A stretch of 64,000 nt of DNA from Mesorhizobium plurifarium (GTDB lineage Bacteria; Pseudomonadota; Alphaproteobacteria; Rhizobiales; Rhizobiaceae): NCBI GenBank assembly GCA_000824785.1, contig CCNB01000012.1:286-64285 (forward strand), written 5' to 3'. The notes under the pieces were generated by a model. It saw only the letters and a program-made list of their open reading frames with translations. It ran no database searches and had not been told where the DNA came from. Positions 53,905-63,972 of the stretch are shown in pieces. The translations under genes and the position numbers were made by a program. Numbering within the stretch: position 1 is the stretch's first letter; each line of letters starts with the position of its first letter.

Positions 53905-54828
53905 TCAGTCCTTCATCTCGCGCCCGGTCAGCCGCAAGAAGACATCCTCGAGGTTCGGCGGACGCTGCAAAAGGCGCAGACCAGCAACCCCACGCAGCTG
54001 CGTGAGCAGCTGCTCGGGATCGGGCGCATAGCAAAAGAGAGTTTCGCCGCTCCGCTCGATGCGTTGCGCGTACGGCTTGACCAGCGATCTCAGTTCATGT
54101 GGATTGCCGCCATAGACTTCGACCACCTGGCAGCCGATCTGCTCGTCAATCAACGCGTGCGGTCGCCCTTCGGCGATCTTGCGCCCCTGCTCGACCACAC
54201 ACAGCCGATCGCACAACCGCTCGGCCTCCTCCATGAAGTGAGTGGTCAAAAGTATCGTTTTTCCCCGCGTCAACAAGGAACGCAGGCGTTCCCAGATCAG
54301 GTGGCGCGCCTGTGGATCGAGGCCAGTAGTCGGCTCGTCCATGACCAAGAGTTGCGGGTCATTAATCAGCGCACGGGCTAGCGTCAGGCGTCGCTTCATG
54401 CCGCCGGACAGTTCGGCGACGCGCGCATCCGCCTTGTTCTCGAGGCGGGCGAACTCGAGCAGCGATGGGCTGACCGCTTCGACCTCGCGTTTGCTCATGC
54501 CAAAGTATCGCCCGAACACCAGTAAGTTTTCACGTACCGTGAACCTATGATCAAGGTTGTCGAACTGCGGGACCACGCCGATGCGTGCACGTGCCAAACG
54601 GGCACGTGCCGGCACTGGCACTCCGAACACCGTGATCTTGCCTGCGTCAGGCGTTGCCATACCGAGGAGCAACCGTGTAATCGTGCTTTTGCCCGCGCCG
54701 TTCGGCCCCAGCAGCCCTAAGCACTCTCCGGGAGCAACGGTGAATGACATGCCGTCGACAACGACCCTTTTGCCATATGATTTCGTCACGCCGACAAAGT
54801 CGATTGCCACCATGGGTCCCGCACTCAA
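53905..54828 (-). CDS. nodI: NodI, Nod-factor ABC exporter ATPase
   Basis: NodI is the ATPase of the NodIJ exporter. The 307-residue protein has Walker [20 protein letters not shown], signature [16 protein letters not shown] and Walker [13 protein letters not shown], with the H-loop in [13 protein letters not shown]. The start is taken as TTG 54828, overlapping the nodU stop as TTGA; an ATG five codons later (54813) is an alternative. It lies between nodU and nodJ. Confidence 0.95.
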   Translation of the reverse strand: MSAGPMVAIDFVGVTKSYGKRVVVDGMSFTVAPGECLGLLGPNGAGKSTITRLLLGMATPDAGKITVFGVPVPARARLARARIGVVPQFDNLDHRFTVRENLLVFGRYFGMSKREVEAVSPSLLEFARLENKADARVAELSGGMKRRLTLARALINDPQLLVMDEPTTGLDPQARHLIWERLRSLLTRGKTILLTTHFMEEAERLCDRLCVVEQGRKIAEGRPHALIDEQIGCQVVEVYGGNPHELRSLVKPYAQRIERSGETLFCYAPDPEQLLTQLRGVAGLRLLQRPPNLEDVFLRLTGREMKD

Positions 54829-56537
54829 ACCAGCTTAAGGGTGCCGTCGCCCGGCGATAGTTCAGTTTCGGGAATTTTGGTCAACAGCACACCATCGGAC
54901 CATATGTGTTCAATTCGTCCCCAGTCGCAGGCTGCGGCGGCACCCGGAAAGAACCCGCGTCCATGGTGGTTGGCACTCGTATTGCAAAGCAGCGGAATGC
55001 CCGTGAGCTTTTCATATTCGATGAGTAGCTCGGCCACCTTGTGCTCAGAGGTTCTGGAAATGGTCTGCAGTCGCGCGGAACCGTCGAGATGCACGACAGC
55101 GGGGACTTTGTCCCGCCATTCCGCCCGCGTCTGATGGTCGAACAACATGTAAGGATCCGGCGTTCCGGGGCTGAATATTTCCGGCGCGCGGTCCTCAAGG
55201 CAGATCGGCGCCACGGGGCGGAAGTGTTCGCGAAGTTTGACGTCGTTGAGATAATCCTTCATTTCGGGCGAAGTCGCGGCCGCGAGAATGCTTCTGCCAC
55301 CCAGTGCCCGTGGTCCGAGCTCGGCGCGCCCAGTAAGGAAAATGACGGGCTTATTGCCGGCGAGAATGGAAGCGAGTTCTCGCATACTGCACGGTTCGGA
55401 GTCCCATCCGGAAGGCAGTTGGCCCTCTAGCAAGGCCGGGCCGCTGTAAACCGACCAATCCAGAGGAACGAAGCCATCTTGCACAACCATTGCGCTGCAA
55501 GCGGCACCTATTGCCGAGCCGCTGTCATTCGGAAATGGCGGCACCCACACAGCATCGAAGAGCCCCGCCTCACGTAAGGCACTATTCCATTTAATGTTGA
55601 GACCGCAGCCGCCGGCGATGCATAAATTTCGCGCTCCCGAAAGGTGTGCGTGCCGCTCCACAGCGGTTGCCATTTCGCTGACAAGGAGACGCTCGAGAAA
55701 AAGATGAAAGGATGCAAGCACATCTTCGGGTGCCTGGTCCCTCAGTCGGAGCGCACTGGCTTCGAAGAAGTCATGCACGCGCGCAAGCAAAGCCTCCGCG
55801 CTGTTGATATCCGCACGGTAATGGCTGGCTAGCTCTGTGTCGCCCGCAAAGCGCTCCTGGTAGAGTTCCTGAAACGCTGCCACGATGTCTTCATCGACCG
55901 ACCCGAGTGCGATGTAGGCCATCAGCTTGCCGGCAACACCGAGATCCCAGTCGCCGCGACCCGCCCGCTTATAGGGCCCGAAGTGATGGCCCGCAGCCGC
56001 GTAAATATGGCCTATCACTGGGAATAGGCATTCGAGGAACCGGGCGCCGCGGCGTTCAACATAATAGAGGCGTGGAAAGATGCACCCGTCCCAGACCAAA
56101 CAGAATGCGGGCTGTCCGGTTTTGGCGAAAGGGCTGGTGCAGTACGCCGAGGTCACATGGCCGGTAACATGGGGGTAGCTTCTATAAGAGAAAAGCCGGC
56201 CATCGAGCATCAGGCCGGAGCCGTCGAGCGAAGTGAGGAGGCCCTCGGCATGGCGTTCGACGTAGGGCGCGCCTTTGAGAGTGATCGGACCCGCCTCGCT
56301 AAGGACCTGGAACTGCGACTCCAAATCGCCGTCCCAGCCGTCGATAACGAACTGATCTACGTCCCGCGGATCCAGACCGTGCTCCGCCAGGGCGGAGACA
56401 ACTGACTCCAGATGGTCGATGGCTTGATATCGTCGGTTATTGTCCCGCTTCTCCTGTTCAATGCAAAACACGAGTTGTCCGTCCTCGACAAGGGCGACCG
56501 CCCCGTCATGGGTCAGCTTGATACCACAAATGCGCAT
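54825..56537 (-). CDS. nodU: NodU, Nod-factor O-carbamoyltransferase
   Basis: NodU adds a carbamoyl group to the non-reducing end of Nod factors. The 570-residue protein is full length and starts [20 protein letters not shown]. It includes [18 protein letters not shown] (metal/active-site His), [20 protein letters not shown] and [20 protein letters not shown], typical of the carbamoyltransferase family. It lies between nodS and nodI. Confidence 0.95.
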   Translation of the reverse strand: MRICGIKLTHDGAVALVEDGQLVFCIEQEKRDNNRRYQAIDHLESVVSALAEHGLDPRDVDQFVIDGWDGDLESQFQVLSEAGPITLKGAPYVERHAEGLLTSLDGSGLMLDGRLFSYRSYPHVTGHVTSAYCTSPFAKTGQPAFCLVWDGCIFPRLYYVERRGARFLECLFPVIGHIYAAAGHHFGPYKRAGRGDWDLGVAGKLMAYIALGSVDEDIVAAFQELYQERFAGDTELASHYRADINSAEALLARVHDFFEASALRLRDQAPEDVLASFHLFLERLLVSEMATAVERHAHLSGARNLCIAGGCGLNIKWNSALREAGLFDAVWVPPFPNDSGSAIGAACSAMVVQDGFVPLDWSVYSGPALLEGQLPSGWDSEPCSMRELASILAGNKPVIFLTGRAELGPRALGGRSILAAATSPEMKDYLNDVKLREHFRPVAPICLEDRAPEIFSPGTPDPYMLFDHQTRAEWRDKVPAVVHLDGSARLQTISRTSEHKVAELLIEYEKLTGIPLLCNTSANHHGRGFFPGAAAACDWGRIEHIWSDGVLLTKIPETELSPGDGTLKLV

Positions 56538-56550
56538 AATGCTTCCTCGC

Positions 56551-57180
56551 CTAACGCAGGCAATTCGACAAATCCGGAGGCCGAACCGGACTCCGAAAAC
56601 GGGCGAGCAAGCAGTCTTGGTTGGGGGTGTCGCCCTGGCACTGCAGAAGATCGACAGCGATCAAAGTCTCGTTCAGCATTGCCATGACAGTTTCGGCACC
56701 AGCGGCGTGACCCCAGCGCCGGCAAGTGGCATCACGCGCCGATCCGAATACCAGGTGCCCCCCTGGCGCAAGCATCCGCGCAAGGTTGCGGATGGCAGCG
56801 CGCATCTCGGCTATGCCATTGAGGTAGTACAGAACCTCCGCCACGACGATCAGATCGAACGGTTCCTCAGTCGAGAACTGTTGAACATCAGAGACGACCC
56901 AGGTGATGTGCGGTAGCTCCTTCATCCGTCTGCGCGTTCGATTAATCGCGCGCGGCACGACATCGATTACTGTAAGGCGTTGGCAATGGGGCGCTAGCCT
57001 TGCCGTGAACGCGCCTGCCGCACACCCGACTTCAAGTGCATTTGTGATGGATCCATGCAAAAGCGACAGCCGCAGCATTTGCGTGTGACGCTCCCGTTCG
57101 AACGGATTGGCATCGAGCAGCCACGGATCGTCTGCGGCCAATTCCCGATCCAACAATCGATAGTTATTGTCCAACTTCAA
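56551..57180 (-). CDS. nodS: NodS, Nod-factor N-methyltransferase
   Basis: NodS uses S-adenosylmethionine to N-methylate the deacetylated non-reducing end of the chitooligosaccharide. The product has ALEVGCAAGAFTARLAP (SAM-binding motif I), FDLIVVAEVLYYLNG and PGGHLVFGSARDATCRRWGH. The start is placed at TTG 57180, nine bases after GAGG and just before DNNYRLLDRELAADDPW, where relatives begin; another TTG at 57204 gives a longer form. It follows nodC closely. Confidence 0.94.
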   Translation of the reverse strand: MKLDNNYRLLDRELAADDPWLLDANPFERERHTQMLRLSLLHGSITNALEVGCAAGAFTARLAPHCQRLTVIDVVPRAINRTRRRMKELPHITWVVSDVQQFSTEEPFDLIVVAEVLYYLNGIAEMRAAIRNLARMLAPGGHLVFGSARDATCRRWGHAAGAETVMAMLNETLIAVDLLQCQGDTPNQDCLLARFRSPVRPPDLSNCLR

Positions 57181-57207
57181 AATTCGTCTACCTCGATAAC
57201 GCAACCA

Positions 57208-58551
57208 TCACTCGTCGGAAGTCACCAGCACCGAACAGTCCCGTGCAAGATGGCGCATACGATTCTGCACCGCATCTGCCGACAAATTTGTAGTGCTTGA
57301 TTCAGTAGTCAGGTTCTGGACGGGAGCCTGTTTCCCATCCTTAACTGCCGCCGTGGCAGCGAAGCTGCGCGAAAGCCAATCGCTGTTGCTCAACGTACAC
57401 AACGCGTAGGCTTTCAGGGGGAGCAAGAGAAAGACGTTGATGAATGTGTGGACAGAGAAGCCTATAAATCGAAGTTGGCGAGCACGAAGCGCCACCGCGC
57501 TGCAGCGAACGATGGTCATGAATACAATCATTAGGATTGTCGACCATGGCACGGTGCCCATCAGTACGAACTTCGCGAGGCCTGTTAGCACCGATACGGC
57601 GAGTAGTAGCGGTCCGAGATTCTGTCCGACCACGTCCAATGTTAGAAAGCGGTTGAGCCCCGGTAGCAGATTCAGTGCAAGCCAGGTGTCCCGGAAAGTG
57701 CTGCGCGCCCACCGGAGTTGTTGGCGCAGATAAGGCCCTAGGCTTTCTGGAACGACTGTTGCCGCGATGGCGTCCGGGACGTACTCAGTGCGTAGGCCTG
57801 CTTTCAGCATTAGGATCGTAAGATGGCGATCTTCACCGAAGTCACTTGGCTTTCCCCGAAATGTCTGGGTCTCATACTGATCCAGTAGCAAAAGGAGTGC
57901 GGATCGACGGTACATGGCACACGGGCCGCAGCAGCACATTACGGCGCCGAAGCGAGCCTGCGCTGCGCGTTCCTCGTTGCAAGCCAGCCAGTACTCCATA
58001 TCGATCAATCGGGTCAGCCAGGACTCGCCCCGGTTGCTGGCCGTCAACTGACCCATGGCTGCGCCGATCCCCGGATCTTGCATCTTTAGCGCAAGCTTTG
58101 TGACAACATCGGACGCTAGCGTCGTGTCCGAGTCGACGTTGAGCACCAAGTCTCCAGATGATCGGCGTATCGCGGCGATTTGTGCCTTGCGCTTTCCGGC
58201 ATTTTTGGGGAGCAGGATGAAGTTGAAGTTCGGGTGGCGCGCGAAGCTCTCGTGAACGGGCATAACGTCGTCCCGGTTCCGAGAACCGTCATCGACAACA
58301 TAGGCTCGCAGTCTTCCGGCGTAGTCCTGGTTTGCAATCGACGTGAGACACTCGAAGAGTGTGCGCGGGTCCTCGTTGTAGCAAGGAATGATGACGTCCA
58401 CACTCGGCCAAAGATGGGGACTGGTAAGGTTGTCCGAGACCGATGAAACGCTTGCCGGCCGTGCATAAGCGGCTTGCATGCTCTTATATGTGGTCGAGAG
58501 CAGCGCATAACACGAGATGGTGCCAGTGCTGACTGTGCCAAGAAGGTCCAT
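57208..58551 (-). CDS. nodC: NodC, chitooligosaccharide synthase
   Basis: NodC is the membrane-bound family-2 glycosyltransferase that builds the Nod-factor backbone from UDP-GlcNAc. The 447-residue protein has an N-terminal helix, VDVIIPCYNEDPRTLFECL, NVDSDTTLASD (DxD-type), PSDFGEDRHLTILML with the catalytic Asp and QQLRWARSTF (QxxRW), then several C-terminal helices. The ATG is at 58551, 16 bp after nodB. Length is usual. Confidence 0.96.
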   Translation of the reverse strand: MDLLGTVSTGTISCYALLSTTYKSMQAAYARPASVSSVSDNLTSPHLWPSVDVIIPCYNEDPRTLFECLTSIANQDYAGRLRAYVVDDGSRNRDDVMPVHESFARHPNFNFILLPKNAGKRKAQIAAIRRSSGDLVLNVDSDTTLASDVVTKLALKMQDPGIGAAMGQLTASNRGESWLTRLIDMEYWLACNEERAAQARFGAVMCCCGPCAMYRRSALLLLLDQYETQTFRGKPSDFGEDRHLTILMLKAGLRTEYVPDAIAATVVPESLGPYLRQQLRWARSTFRDTWLALNLLPGLNRFLTLDVVGQNLGPLLLAVSVLTGLAKFVLMGTVPWSTILMIVFMTIVRCSAVALRARQLRFIGFSVHTFINVFLLLPLKAYALCTLSNSDWLSRSFAATAAVKDGKQAPVQNLTTESSTTNLSADAVQNRMRHLARDCSVLVTSDE

Positions 58552-58567
58552 GAGATCTTTGGTTCGT

Positions 58568-59227
58568 TTAGTGTTGTTGAGGAAGCGAGCGCATTACAAA
58601 GCCGCGGTCGTGCAACGCTGGAATTATTCGCGAGAGGGCGAGGATGGTTTGGCTTCGCAAGCCGGCGTCACTGCCCGGCTTCATCTCGCTAGGAGGGCAC
58701 CCGTCGTGCAAGAGCACGATTGCGCCAGGCCGGACGGAGGCCAGCACTGCATCGACGATTGCATCGACACCGGGACTCAACCAGTCTCGCGGATCTGCCG
58801 ACCAGTGGACAGCCGACAGCCCAATGCTGGCCGCAGAGGCGATCACTTGTTCGGTCCAGATGCCATAAGGAGCGCGCATGTACCGCACCGCGGCTCGAGG
58901 GCAGGCCGCTTTGATGGCCCTGTTCGCCTCGAAGATCTCGCGCTGCACTAAGCCGGGTTCGCACTCGGACAGAACAGGGTGGGTCATCGTATGGTTAGCT
59001 ACCTGGTGCCCTTCCGTGATCATTCGTTGGATCAGTGCCGGCTGGTCTGCCGCGTAGGCGCCAATGACGAAGAAAGTCGCCGACACACTGTGTTGCGCCA
59101 GCACGTCGAGCACCTTCGGTGTGCAAAACGGATGAGGGCCGTCGTCAAACGTCAAATAGACGCTAGGTTGGCCGGCACCGTTAGCGCACTCGCTGTACAC
59201 TTCGGACAAGCAGTTGAGGTGGCTCAA
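58568..59227 (-). CDS. nodB: NodB, chitooligosaccharide deacetylase (first copy)
   Basis: NodB removes the N-acetyl group at the non-reducing end so that NodA can add a fatty acid. The 219-residue protein has the NodB-homology motifs [37 protein letters not shown] and [10 protein letters not shown]. It starts at TTG 59227, overlapping the nodA stop as TTGA. A second, divergent nodB lies at 61070 on the other strand. Confidence 0.95.
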   Translation of the reverse strand: MSHLNCLSEVYSECANGAGQPSVYLTFDDGPHPFCTPKVLDVLAQHSVSATFFVIGAYAADQPALIQRMITEGHQVANHTMTHPVLSECEPGLVQREIFEANRAIKAACPRAAVRYMRAPYGIWTEQVIASAASIGLSAVHWSADPRDWLSPGVDAIVDAVLASVRPGAIVLLHDGCPPSEMKPGSDAGLRSQTILALSRIIPALHDRGFVMRSLPQQH

Positions 59228-59814
59228 AGCTCTGCTCCGTTCCGATCAATCATCTCGCCGGCGGGCCAATCGGAGATCGGACGTCCAACTGGCAAGACAA
59301 CGACGAGCGCGTCGTCTATGCGCGTTGGCGGTTTGTCGAGAAGCGCGTCCCGAAGGGTAGAGCGCACGCGAATGCCCGACTTGACGACCAGCAGACCGCC
59401 TCGCCCCAATCTTGCAACGTGTTTATGCAACGCTGGCCGAACCGTGCCGAAGCCGAATGGAACCCCGAGTTCCTGCAACACGGGACGCACGACACGCAAT
59501 GAACTGCTGATACCGAGCCCCTCGAGATCCCGACGAATCCCGTACAATCCGAGTTCCGCTACGAGCAGATCAGCGCCATCGATTTTGATGAATCGGCGCA
59601 ACAAGCCCATGTGTGCTGCAATACCGCTCGAGTCATACGCAATCGCACGGAACTCAGGTCTAGCTCCGGCCCAACTTCGGCTGCCTTCGAACGGCTTAGC
59701 ATTAAAGGCGCCGGTCGGTCCGTAGGTCCTTCGAAAGAATTCGGCGAGTTCGATATGGTCGGAAAGTTGCAACTCGTTTTCCCAGCACAGCCTCCACCGC
59801 ACCTGAGAGCGCAT
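59224..59814 (-). CDS. nodA: NodA, Nod-factor N-acyltransferase
   Basis: NodA attaches the fatty acid to the NodB-deacetylated sugar. The protein is 196 residues, the standard length, starting [20 protein letters not shown] with [20 protein letters not shown] and [16 protein letters not shown]. The ATG at 59814 is used because the family begins MRSQVRW; a longer frame upstream is not conserved. It is the first gene of nodABCSUIJH and lies 224 bp downstream of a nod box. Confidence 0.96.
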   Translation of the reverse strand: MRSQVRWRLCWENELQLSDHIELAEFFRRTYGPTGAFNAKPFEGSRSWAGARPEFRAIAYDSSGIAAHMGLLRRFIKIDGADLLVAELGLYGIRRDLEGLGISSSLRVVRPVLQELGVPFGFGTVRPALHKHVARLGRGGLLVVKSGIRVRSTLRDALLDKPPTRIDDALVVVLPVGRPISDWPAGEMIDRNGAEL

Positions 59815-59886
59815 ACAAAGACTCCTTTTCCGATACTTCCCGAGGGCACGCATCACGCGTTCGGCGTCGCGTGATCTGGTGCGAGT

Positions 59887-60009
59887 TCAGACGCTGCCGT
59901 CGGCGATCGCGATACGAAGCAATTGAACCGGCAGAACCTCGTACGACGAAGTTGCAGCGCTGATGGACTCTCTCAAAACTTGACGTCCTTCATGAGCGAT
60001 ACCCTTCAT
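59887..60009 (-). CDS. Candidate small ORF between nod box and nodA
   Basis: A 40-codon frame, MKGIAHEGRQVLRESISAAT and onward to IAIADGSV, follows an ideal GGAG ribosome site six bases before its ATG at 60009. It lies 29 bp after the nod box and 72 bp before nodA in the same direction. No homology is recognised. It may be translated in the nod leader or be fortuitous. Confidence 0.35.
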   Translation of the reverse strand: MKGIAHEGRQVLRESISAATSSYEVLPVQLLRIAIADGSV

Positions 60010-60037
60010 TTCGGGCTCCTAATGCAGCACCGCCGTC

Positions 60038-60084
60038 GATTGGTAAAATCGATTGTTTGAATGGCAATTATTCATTCCGTGGAT
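60038..60084 (-). promoter_or_regulatory. Nod box of nodABCSUIJH
   Basis: On the minus strand the 47-bp element starts ATCCACGGAATGAATA and ends with CAAACAATCGATTTTACCAA, an almost perfect match to the 3' part of the NodD-binding consensus. It directs transcription of nodA and downstream genes. Confidence 0.9.
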
Positions 60085-60672
60085 ATTATGGTCTATGCGT
60101 TCACGGGTCCTGACGATGGCTGCGCTTATGATCGGCTGGCCAAAGTTGGTGCTGTGCGCCGGCGCCGTGAGGTTCCCCGCAGCCAACAGGACTGCGCGCG
60201 AAGAGCAGATTTGATCGAGACCGCGTTGAACCGGCGGTGGAAAATGACACGCTCATTCCCGCCACCGAGGGCATGGCCACGATGCTGAGGGGCAACGTGC
60301 TTTGTGCTCGCGAATCCATGCCTCGCCCGCAGAAAATGCGACAGGCGGCTTCGAGTGCCGGGGCCGCAGGAGCGCCCATTGTGGTCCCATGAGGAAGGCG
60401 GAACACGAGTTCCGGCTCTCCCGTGACACGCCGTCACCTGGGTTTTGCCAGGGTGGCCGAGCACCGAGCGGTTAATGCGCGGAAGCTAGACTAAGACTTC
60501 TCAACCGGTGCGCGACTCTGCTGTGAAAGGCACCGCGTCTACCCGCTATCGCGCAAGCCCAGGAGCGCGCGAGAATGGTGAGCCGCCGATGCTTAGGTTA
60601 GCGCCGGAATACGTCTCGGGGAACTGCCGACCGCCGTGCGAGGCGGTTTACTGATCGTAGCGTGCGGCATCA
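60085..60672. other. Spacer between the two divergent nod boxes
   Basis: About 590 bp with no recognised gene. Open frames are short and lack ribosome sites. The two nod boxes flank it and point outward, so the spacer would be silent from both. Confidence 0.4.
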
Positions 60673-60719
60673 ATCCACAGCGCGGATGGCATTTATCCAA
60701 TCAATCAATTTTACTGATT
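60673..60719 (+). promoter_or_regulatory. Nod box upstream of the second nodB
   Basis: A 47-bp element starting ATCCACAGCGCGGATGG and ending AATCAATCAATTTTACTGATT fits the NodD-binding consensus with the correct internal spacing. It points toward the nodA remnant and the second nodB. Confidence 0.85.
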
Positions 60720-60985
60720 TCTTCGAATCCTGCATTCACGTGATCCGACATCAACTCAAATTGGGAGCGACATACAAACCGGGGCCGGGAAAAAACGGAT
60801 CTGAAAAAGTTCCTATCCAATCCAGATCAAAAGCTGGCATGCACCATATGGCTTTGCCGTTTCACTAAGTTCGGCGCTGTCGACCCCCTCGCGACCGAAG
60901 TAACGGAGGCAGGCTTGGACCAAGCTGGCGCTCAACTCGACGTCGGGGCAACCTTCAAAATGCGCGACCCGATTTGCCCCAAAAT

Positions 60986-61069
60986 GCAGCTGTCGCTGTT
61001 ACACCGGTTAAATGTTCAACGTCCGATTGGCCGGCCGGAGCGACAATCGACCGGAACGGACCAGAGCCA
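60986..61069 (+). pseudogene. C-terminal remnant of a second nodA
   Basis: The frame reads AVAVTPVKCSTSDWPAGATI then DRNGPEP, matching the last 28 or so residues of NodA ([16 protein letters not shown] in the intact copy). The rest of nodA is missing. It runs in frame into nodB without its own stop. It shows that this site once held a nod box-nodA-nodB unit. Confidence 0.8.
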
Positions 61070-61759
61070 ATGATACATTCCGACTGGTTATGGGACGTGC
61101 TCAGTGAGTGCGACGACTGCATCGGCCACCGCAGTATTTATTTGACTTTTGACGACGGTCCTCACCCGCATTACACACCGCAGATCCTGAATCTGCTCGC
61201 CGAACATCGGGTCCCGGCCACGTTCTTCGTGATTGGCACCTATGCCTTGCGCCATCCGGAGCTAATTCAAAGAATTGTCGCGGAAGGGCACGAGGTAGGC
61301 AACCACACGATGACTCATCCGGACCTGTCTAGATGCGGGTTCGATGAAGTGCAGCGTGAAATATTTGACGCAAATGCGGCTATTATGATGACTTGCCCTC
61401 AAGCGTCAGTTCGGCACGTGCGCGCGCCATACGGGAACTGGACCGAAGAGGTCTTTGCCGCCTCCGCCATCGCTGAACTGGCAGCTATCAAATGGTCGGT
61501 TGATCCGCGCGACTGGTCTCGCCCCGGGGTGGACACGATCGTCGATGCGGTCCTGGAATCGGCGAAGCCCGGCGCAATCGTACGCTTACACGACGGGTTT
61601 CCTCCCGACGAATTGATCGACGTATCTGGTGCAGGTCTGCGCGATCAGACGGTCACCGCGGTATCCCGTCTAATCCCTGCTTTACTTGAGCGCGGATTCC
61701 AAATCCACTCGCTTCCTCACTTTGATTGGAACGTACCGCTGGCGGACCCCGCGCTTTGA
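61070..61759 (+). CDS. nodB: NodB, second divergent copy with its own nod box
   Basis: A 229-residue NodB-type deacetylase with all catalytic motifs: [39 protein letters not shown] and IVRLHDGFPPDE. It clearly differs from the first NodB throughout, so it is not a recent duplicate, and its C-terminus is about ten residues longer. The ATG at 61070 is the family start. A nod box lies 351 bp upstream with a nodA remnant between. In M. loti nodB is a separate unit away from nodAC, and this copy resembles that arrangement. Confidence 0.92.
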   Translation: MIHSDWLWDVLSECDDCIGHRSIYLTFDDGPHPHYTPQILNLLAEHRVPATFFVIGTYALRHPELIQRIVAEGHEVGNHTMTHPDLSRCGFDEVQREIFDANAAIMMTCPQASVRHVRAPYGNWTEEVFAASAIAELAAIKWSVDPRDWSRPGVDTIVDAVLESAKPGAIVRLHDGFPPDELIDVSGAGLRDQTVTAVSRLIPALLERGFQIHSLPHFDWNVPLADPAL

Positions 61760-62015
61760 CCGCTGTTATCTACGCCAGGCGATTTGCGGCGAGTGTCCGC
61801 GCAGCGATGACTTTCGTCTTGGTCGGGGGTTCGCGCCGCCTACTGACGGTGCGCCCATTGCGTCGACCATGCGCCCCAATGGTCGCTGGCCTTGTCGAAA
61901 CCAGGGCGCCTTCTGTGCGCGCGGGAGGCTTGCCGGGACGCGCATAAGGAAAGGGGGGCGCAGGCGAGTGCCCGCGAGAACGGTCGCCAGATCCATGCGC
62001 TAGATTGGAATTGGA

Positions 62016-62927
62016 ATGCGGTTTAAGGGTCTTGATCTGAACCTCCTTGTCGCGCTCGATGCTTTGATGAATGAGCGCAACCTCACAGCGGCGGCTCGCA
62101 GTATCCACCTTAGCCAACCAGCCATGAGCGCTGCTGTCGCCCGGCTGCGCGGCTATTTTGGCGATGAGCTTTTTATAATGAAAGGCCGTGAACTCGTTCC
62201 GACACCGCGAGCCGAGGCACTCGCCTCGCCGGTTCGCGAGGCGCTGCTGCATATACAGCTCTCGGTTATTTCCTGGGAGGATTTTGATCCGCGGAAATCC
62301 GATCGCTGTTTTAGGGTCATGCTTTCCGATTACATGACGATCATTTTCTTTCGGAGGGTCATTGACCGTGTTGCGCGAGAAGCCCCTTTCGTCAGCTTCG
62401 AACTTATGCCTCCCGTTGACGATCTGGAAGAACTTTTCCGGTGCGGTAAAGCCGATTTTCTGTTACTCCCTGAATTGTTCCTGTTAAACGGGCATCCGAA
62501 GGCGAAGCTTTTCGACGATACACTCGCCTGCCTGGGCTGTCGGACAAACAAGGAACTGTCGAAAAAGCTCACGTTCGAGAAATATATGTCAATGGGCCAC
62601 GTAGTGGCCAGATTTGGACGTTCGCTGAAGCCATCCATTGACGAGTGGTTTTTGATTGAGCATGGCTTCAAGAGGCGGGCCGAGGTGGTCGTGCAGGGGT
62701 TCAGCATGATCCCTCTGATGCTACCGGGCACCAGTCGCATTGGGACCATGCCCTTGAGGCTGGTTGAGCATTTCGCAAAAACGCTACCGCTACGCGTCGT
62801 CGAACTTCCGCTCCCATTGCCGGCATTCACTCTGTCGATGCAGTGGCCTGCGCTTCACAATGGCGATCCGGCAAGCATCTGGATGCGGAAGATTTTGTTG
62901 GAGGAGGCATCCCGCCTAGTGCCATAG
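62016..62927 (+). CDS. nodD: NodD, LysR-type flavonoid-responsive activator
   Basis: NodD binds nod boxes and activates nod genes when it senses host flavonoids. The 303-residue protein has the N-terminal LysR helix-turn-helix ([40 protein letters not shown]) and a ligand domain with [19 protein letters not shown], all typical of NodD. It is transcribed away from nodABC and lies 256 bp after the second nodB. The controlled promoters in the window are the four nod boxes. Confidence 0.95.
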   Translation: MRFKGLDLNLLVALDALMNERNLTAAARSIHLSQPAMSAAVARLRGYFGDELFIMKGRELVPTPRAEALASPVREALLHIQLSVISWEDFDPRKSDRCFRVMLSDYMTIIFFRRVIDRVAREAPFVSFELMPPVDDLEELFRCGKADFLLLPELFLLNGHPKAKLFDDTLACLGCRTNKELSKKLTFEKYMSMGHVVARFGRSLKPSIDEWFLIEHGFKRRAEVVVQGFSMIPLMLPGTSRIGTMPLRLVEHFAKTLPLRVVELPLPLPAFTLSMQWPALHNGDPASIWMRKILLEEASRLVP

Positions 62928-63009
62928 TCGAAGGCTGCGGTATGATTTGCACAACTTGGCTGCTCAGCGTTTCGGCGGTGTGCTTTGCGGCGAGTGGCCG
63001 CCTGTCAGG

Positions 63010-63305
63010 TTCGCCACGAGCGCAACTGGACACTTGCCGGTTCCCTGCCTGGCGCGGGCCGCAGATCAATACGAGCCAGCCGGTTCGCTGGCGCAAGAGC
63101 TTTCCCGCCGAATGGAGGCAGCCCTGCTGCCGTTGGTGCCTGTGAGGCCAGCGACGGGCAGATCGGGGAACTGCCGTCGGCACGCCTGCCGGCGCGGCAT
63201 GGCCGGAATCAAGATCGAGCTGGTTGGTCGCTGCGCATTCGGGTCGACCGCGATGTCGATAAGGCCACGTTGAGCCGGGTGCTGGACGCCCTGGGGCGCC
63301 GGTGC
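63010..63305 (+). pseudogene. IS66-family OrfA (TnpA) remnant
   Basis: Plus-strand frames give INTSQPVRWRKSFPAEW, then after a frame change RIRVDRDVDKATLSRVLDAL and GRR, the beginning and end parts of an IS66 small accessory protein. Frameshifts break it and the IS66 transposase gene is absent. It lies just after nodD. Confidence 0.55.
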
Positions 63306-63454
63306 CGTTCCTGGTCATGACACGGCGTACGGGTGTGGTTTTGCGAGCGGCCACTCGGAAATGCGGCTTCCCCACTTGGTGCTGCAGGTTCAAGAATTGC
63401 TCAAGCGCGATCGACGGCAATTTGTTGCCGATTCGGCGATAGGAATCAGCGGTG

Positions 63455-63650
63455 GAATTGCGGACGGACCATCCGGCGAGCGAGCTTCGCCGACTTGCCC
63501 GCGTTTCGAAGATGCGCGGCACGGCAGTCGGCTCTTGTCGATCGCGGCGGTCCTGGACGCGATGAGCTAAGCCGATGCGGCGCGGATCGCCGGGATGGAT
63601 CGGCAGACGCTGCGCGACTGGTGTATCGGTTCAATATTGCAGGGCCTTAA
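63455..63650 (+). pseudogene. IS630-family transposase N-terminal remnant
   Basis: Frames combine to RTDHPASELRRLARVSKMRG, SIAAVLDAMS and ADAARIAGMDRQTLRDW, the DNA-binding N-terminus of IS630 transposases. A stop and frame changes interrupt it and the catalytic part is missing. A C-terminal IS630 remnant occurs at 49396-50010 in the opposite orientation. Confidence 0.65.
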
Positions 63651-63925
63651 GCTGCGTCGCGCGCGATACTCACAGGCTCGGAGGATCGACGCCAGCATTG
63701 CCGGAGACTTTACGAATACCGCCCTTCGAGCAAGCATCGCTGACCTTCGACTAGCGACACTATTTCCGGCGTCCTGAAATTCCAGCACATCACATGTACA
63801 AGAAAATGCGATTTGTGAACGACGCTCTTCAAAATGCGTATTCCGATGATGCTGGACGGCTATTCCAACCTGGCTCCGGTCGCAAACAAATAGCTCGGAG
63901 TCCGCCTCTGGTCTATAGGCACGCC
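63651..63925 (+). other. Intergenic stretch before the last nod box
   Basis: No gene is recognised between the IS630 remnant and the nod box at 63926. Confidence 0.35.
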
Positions 63926-63972
63926 ATCCACTTCTTGAATGGATTTTATCCAAATTATCGATTTCCCTACTA
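63926..63972 (+). promoter_or_regulatory. Nod box at the right edge of the window
   Basis: A 47-bp element starting ATCCACTTCTTGAATGG with ATCCAAATTATCGATTT at the expected position fits the nod-box consensus with several mismatches, mainly at the 3' end. It points to the right, so its gene lies beyond the window. Confidence 0.7.
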
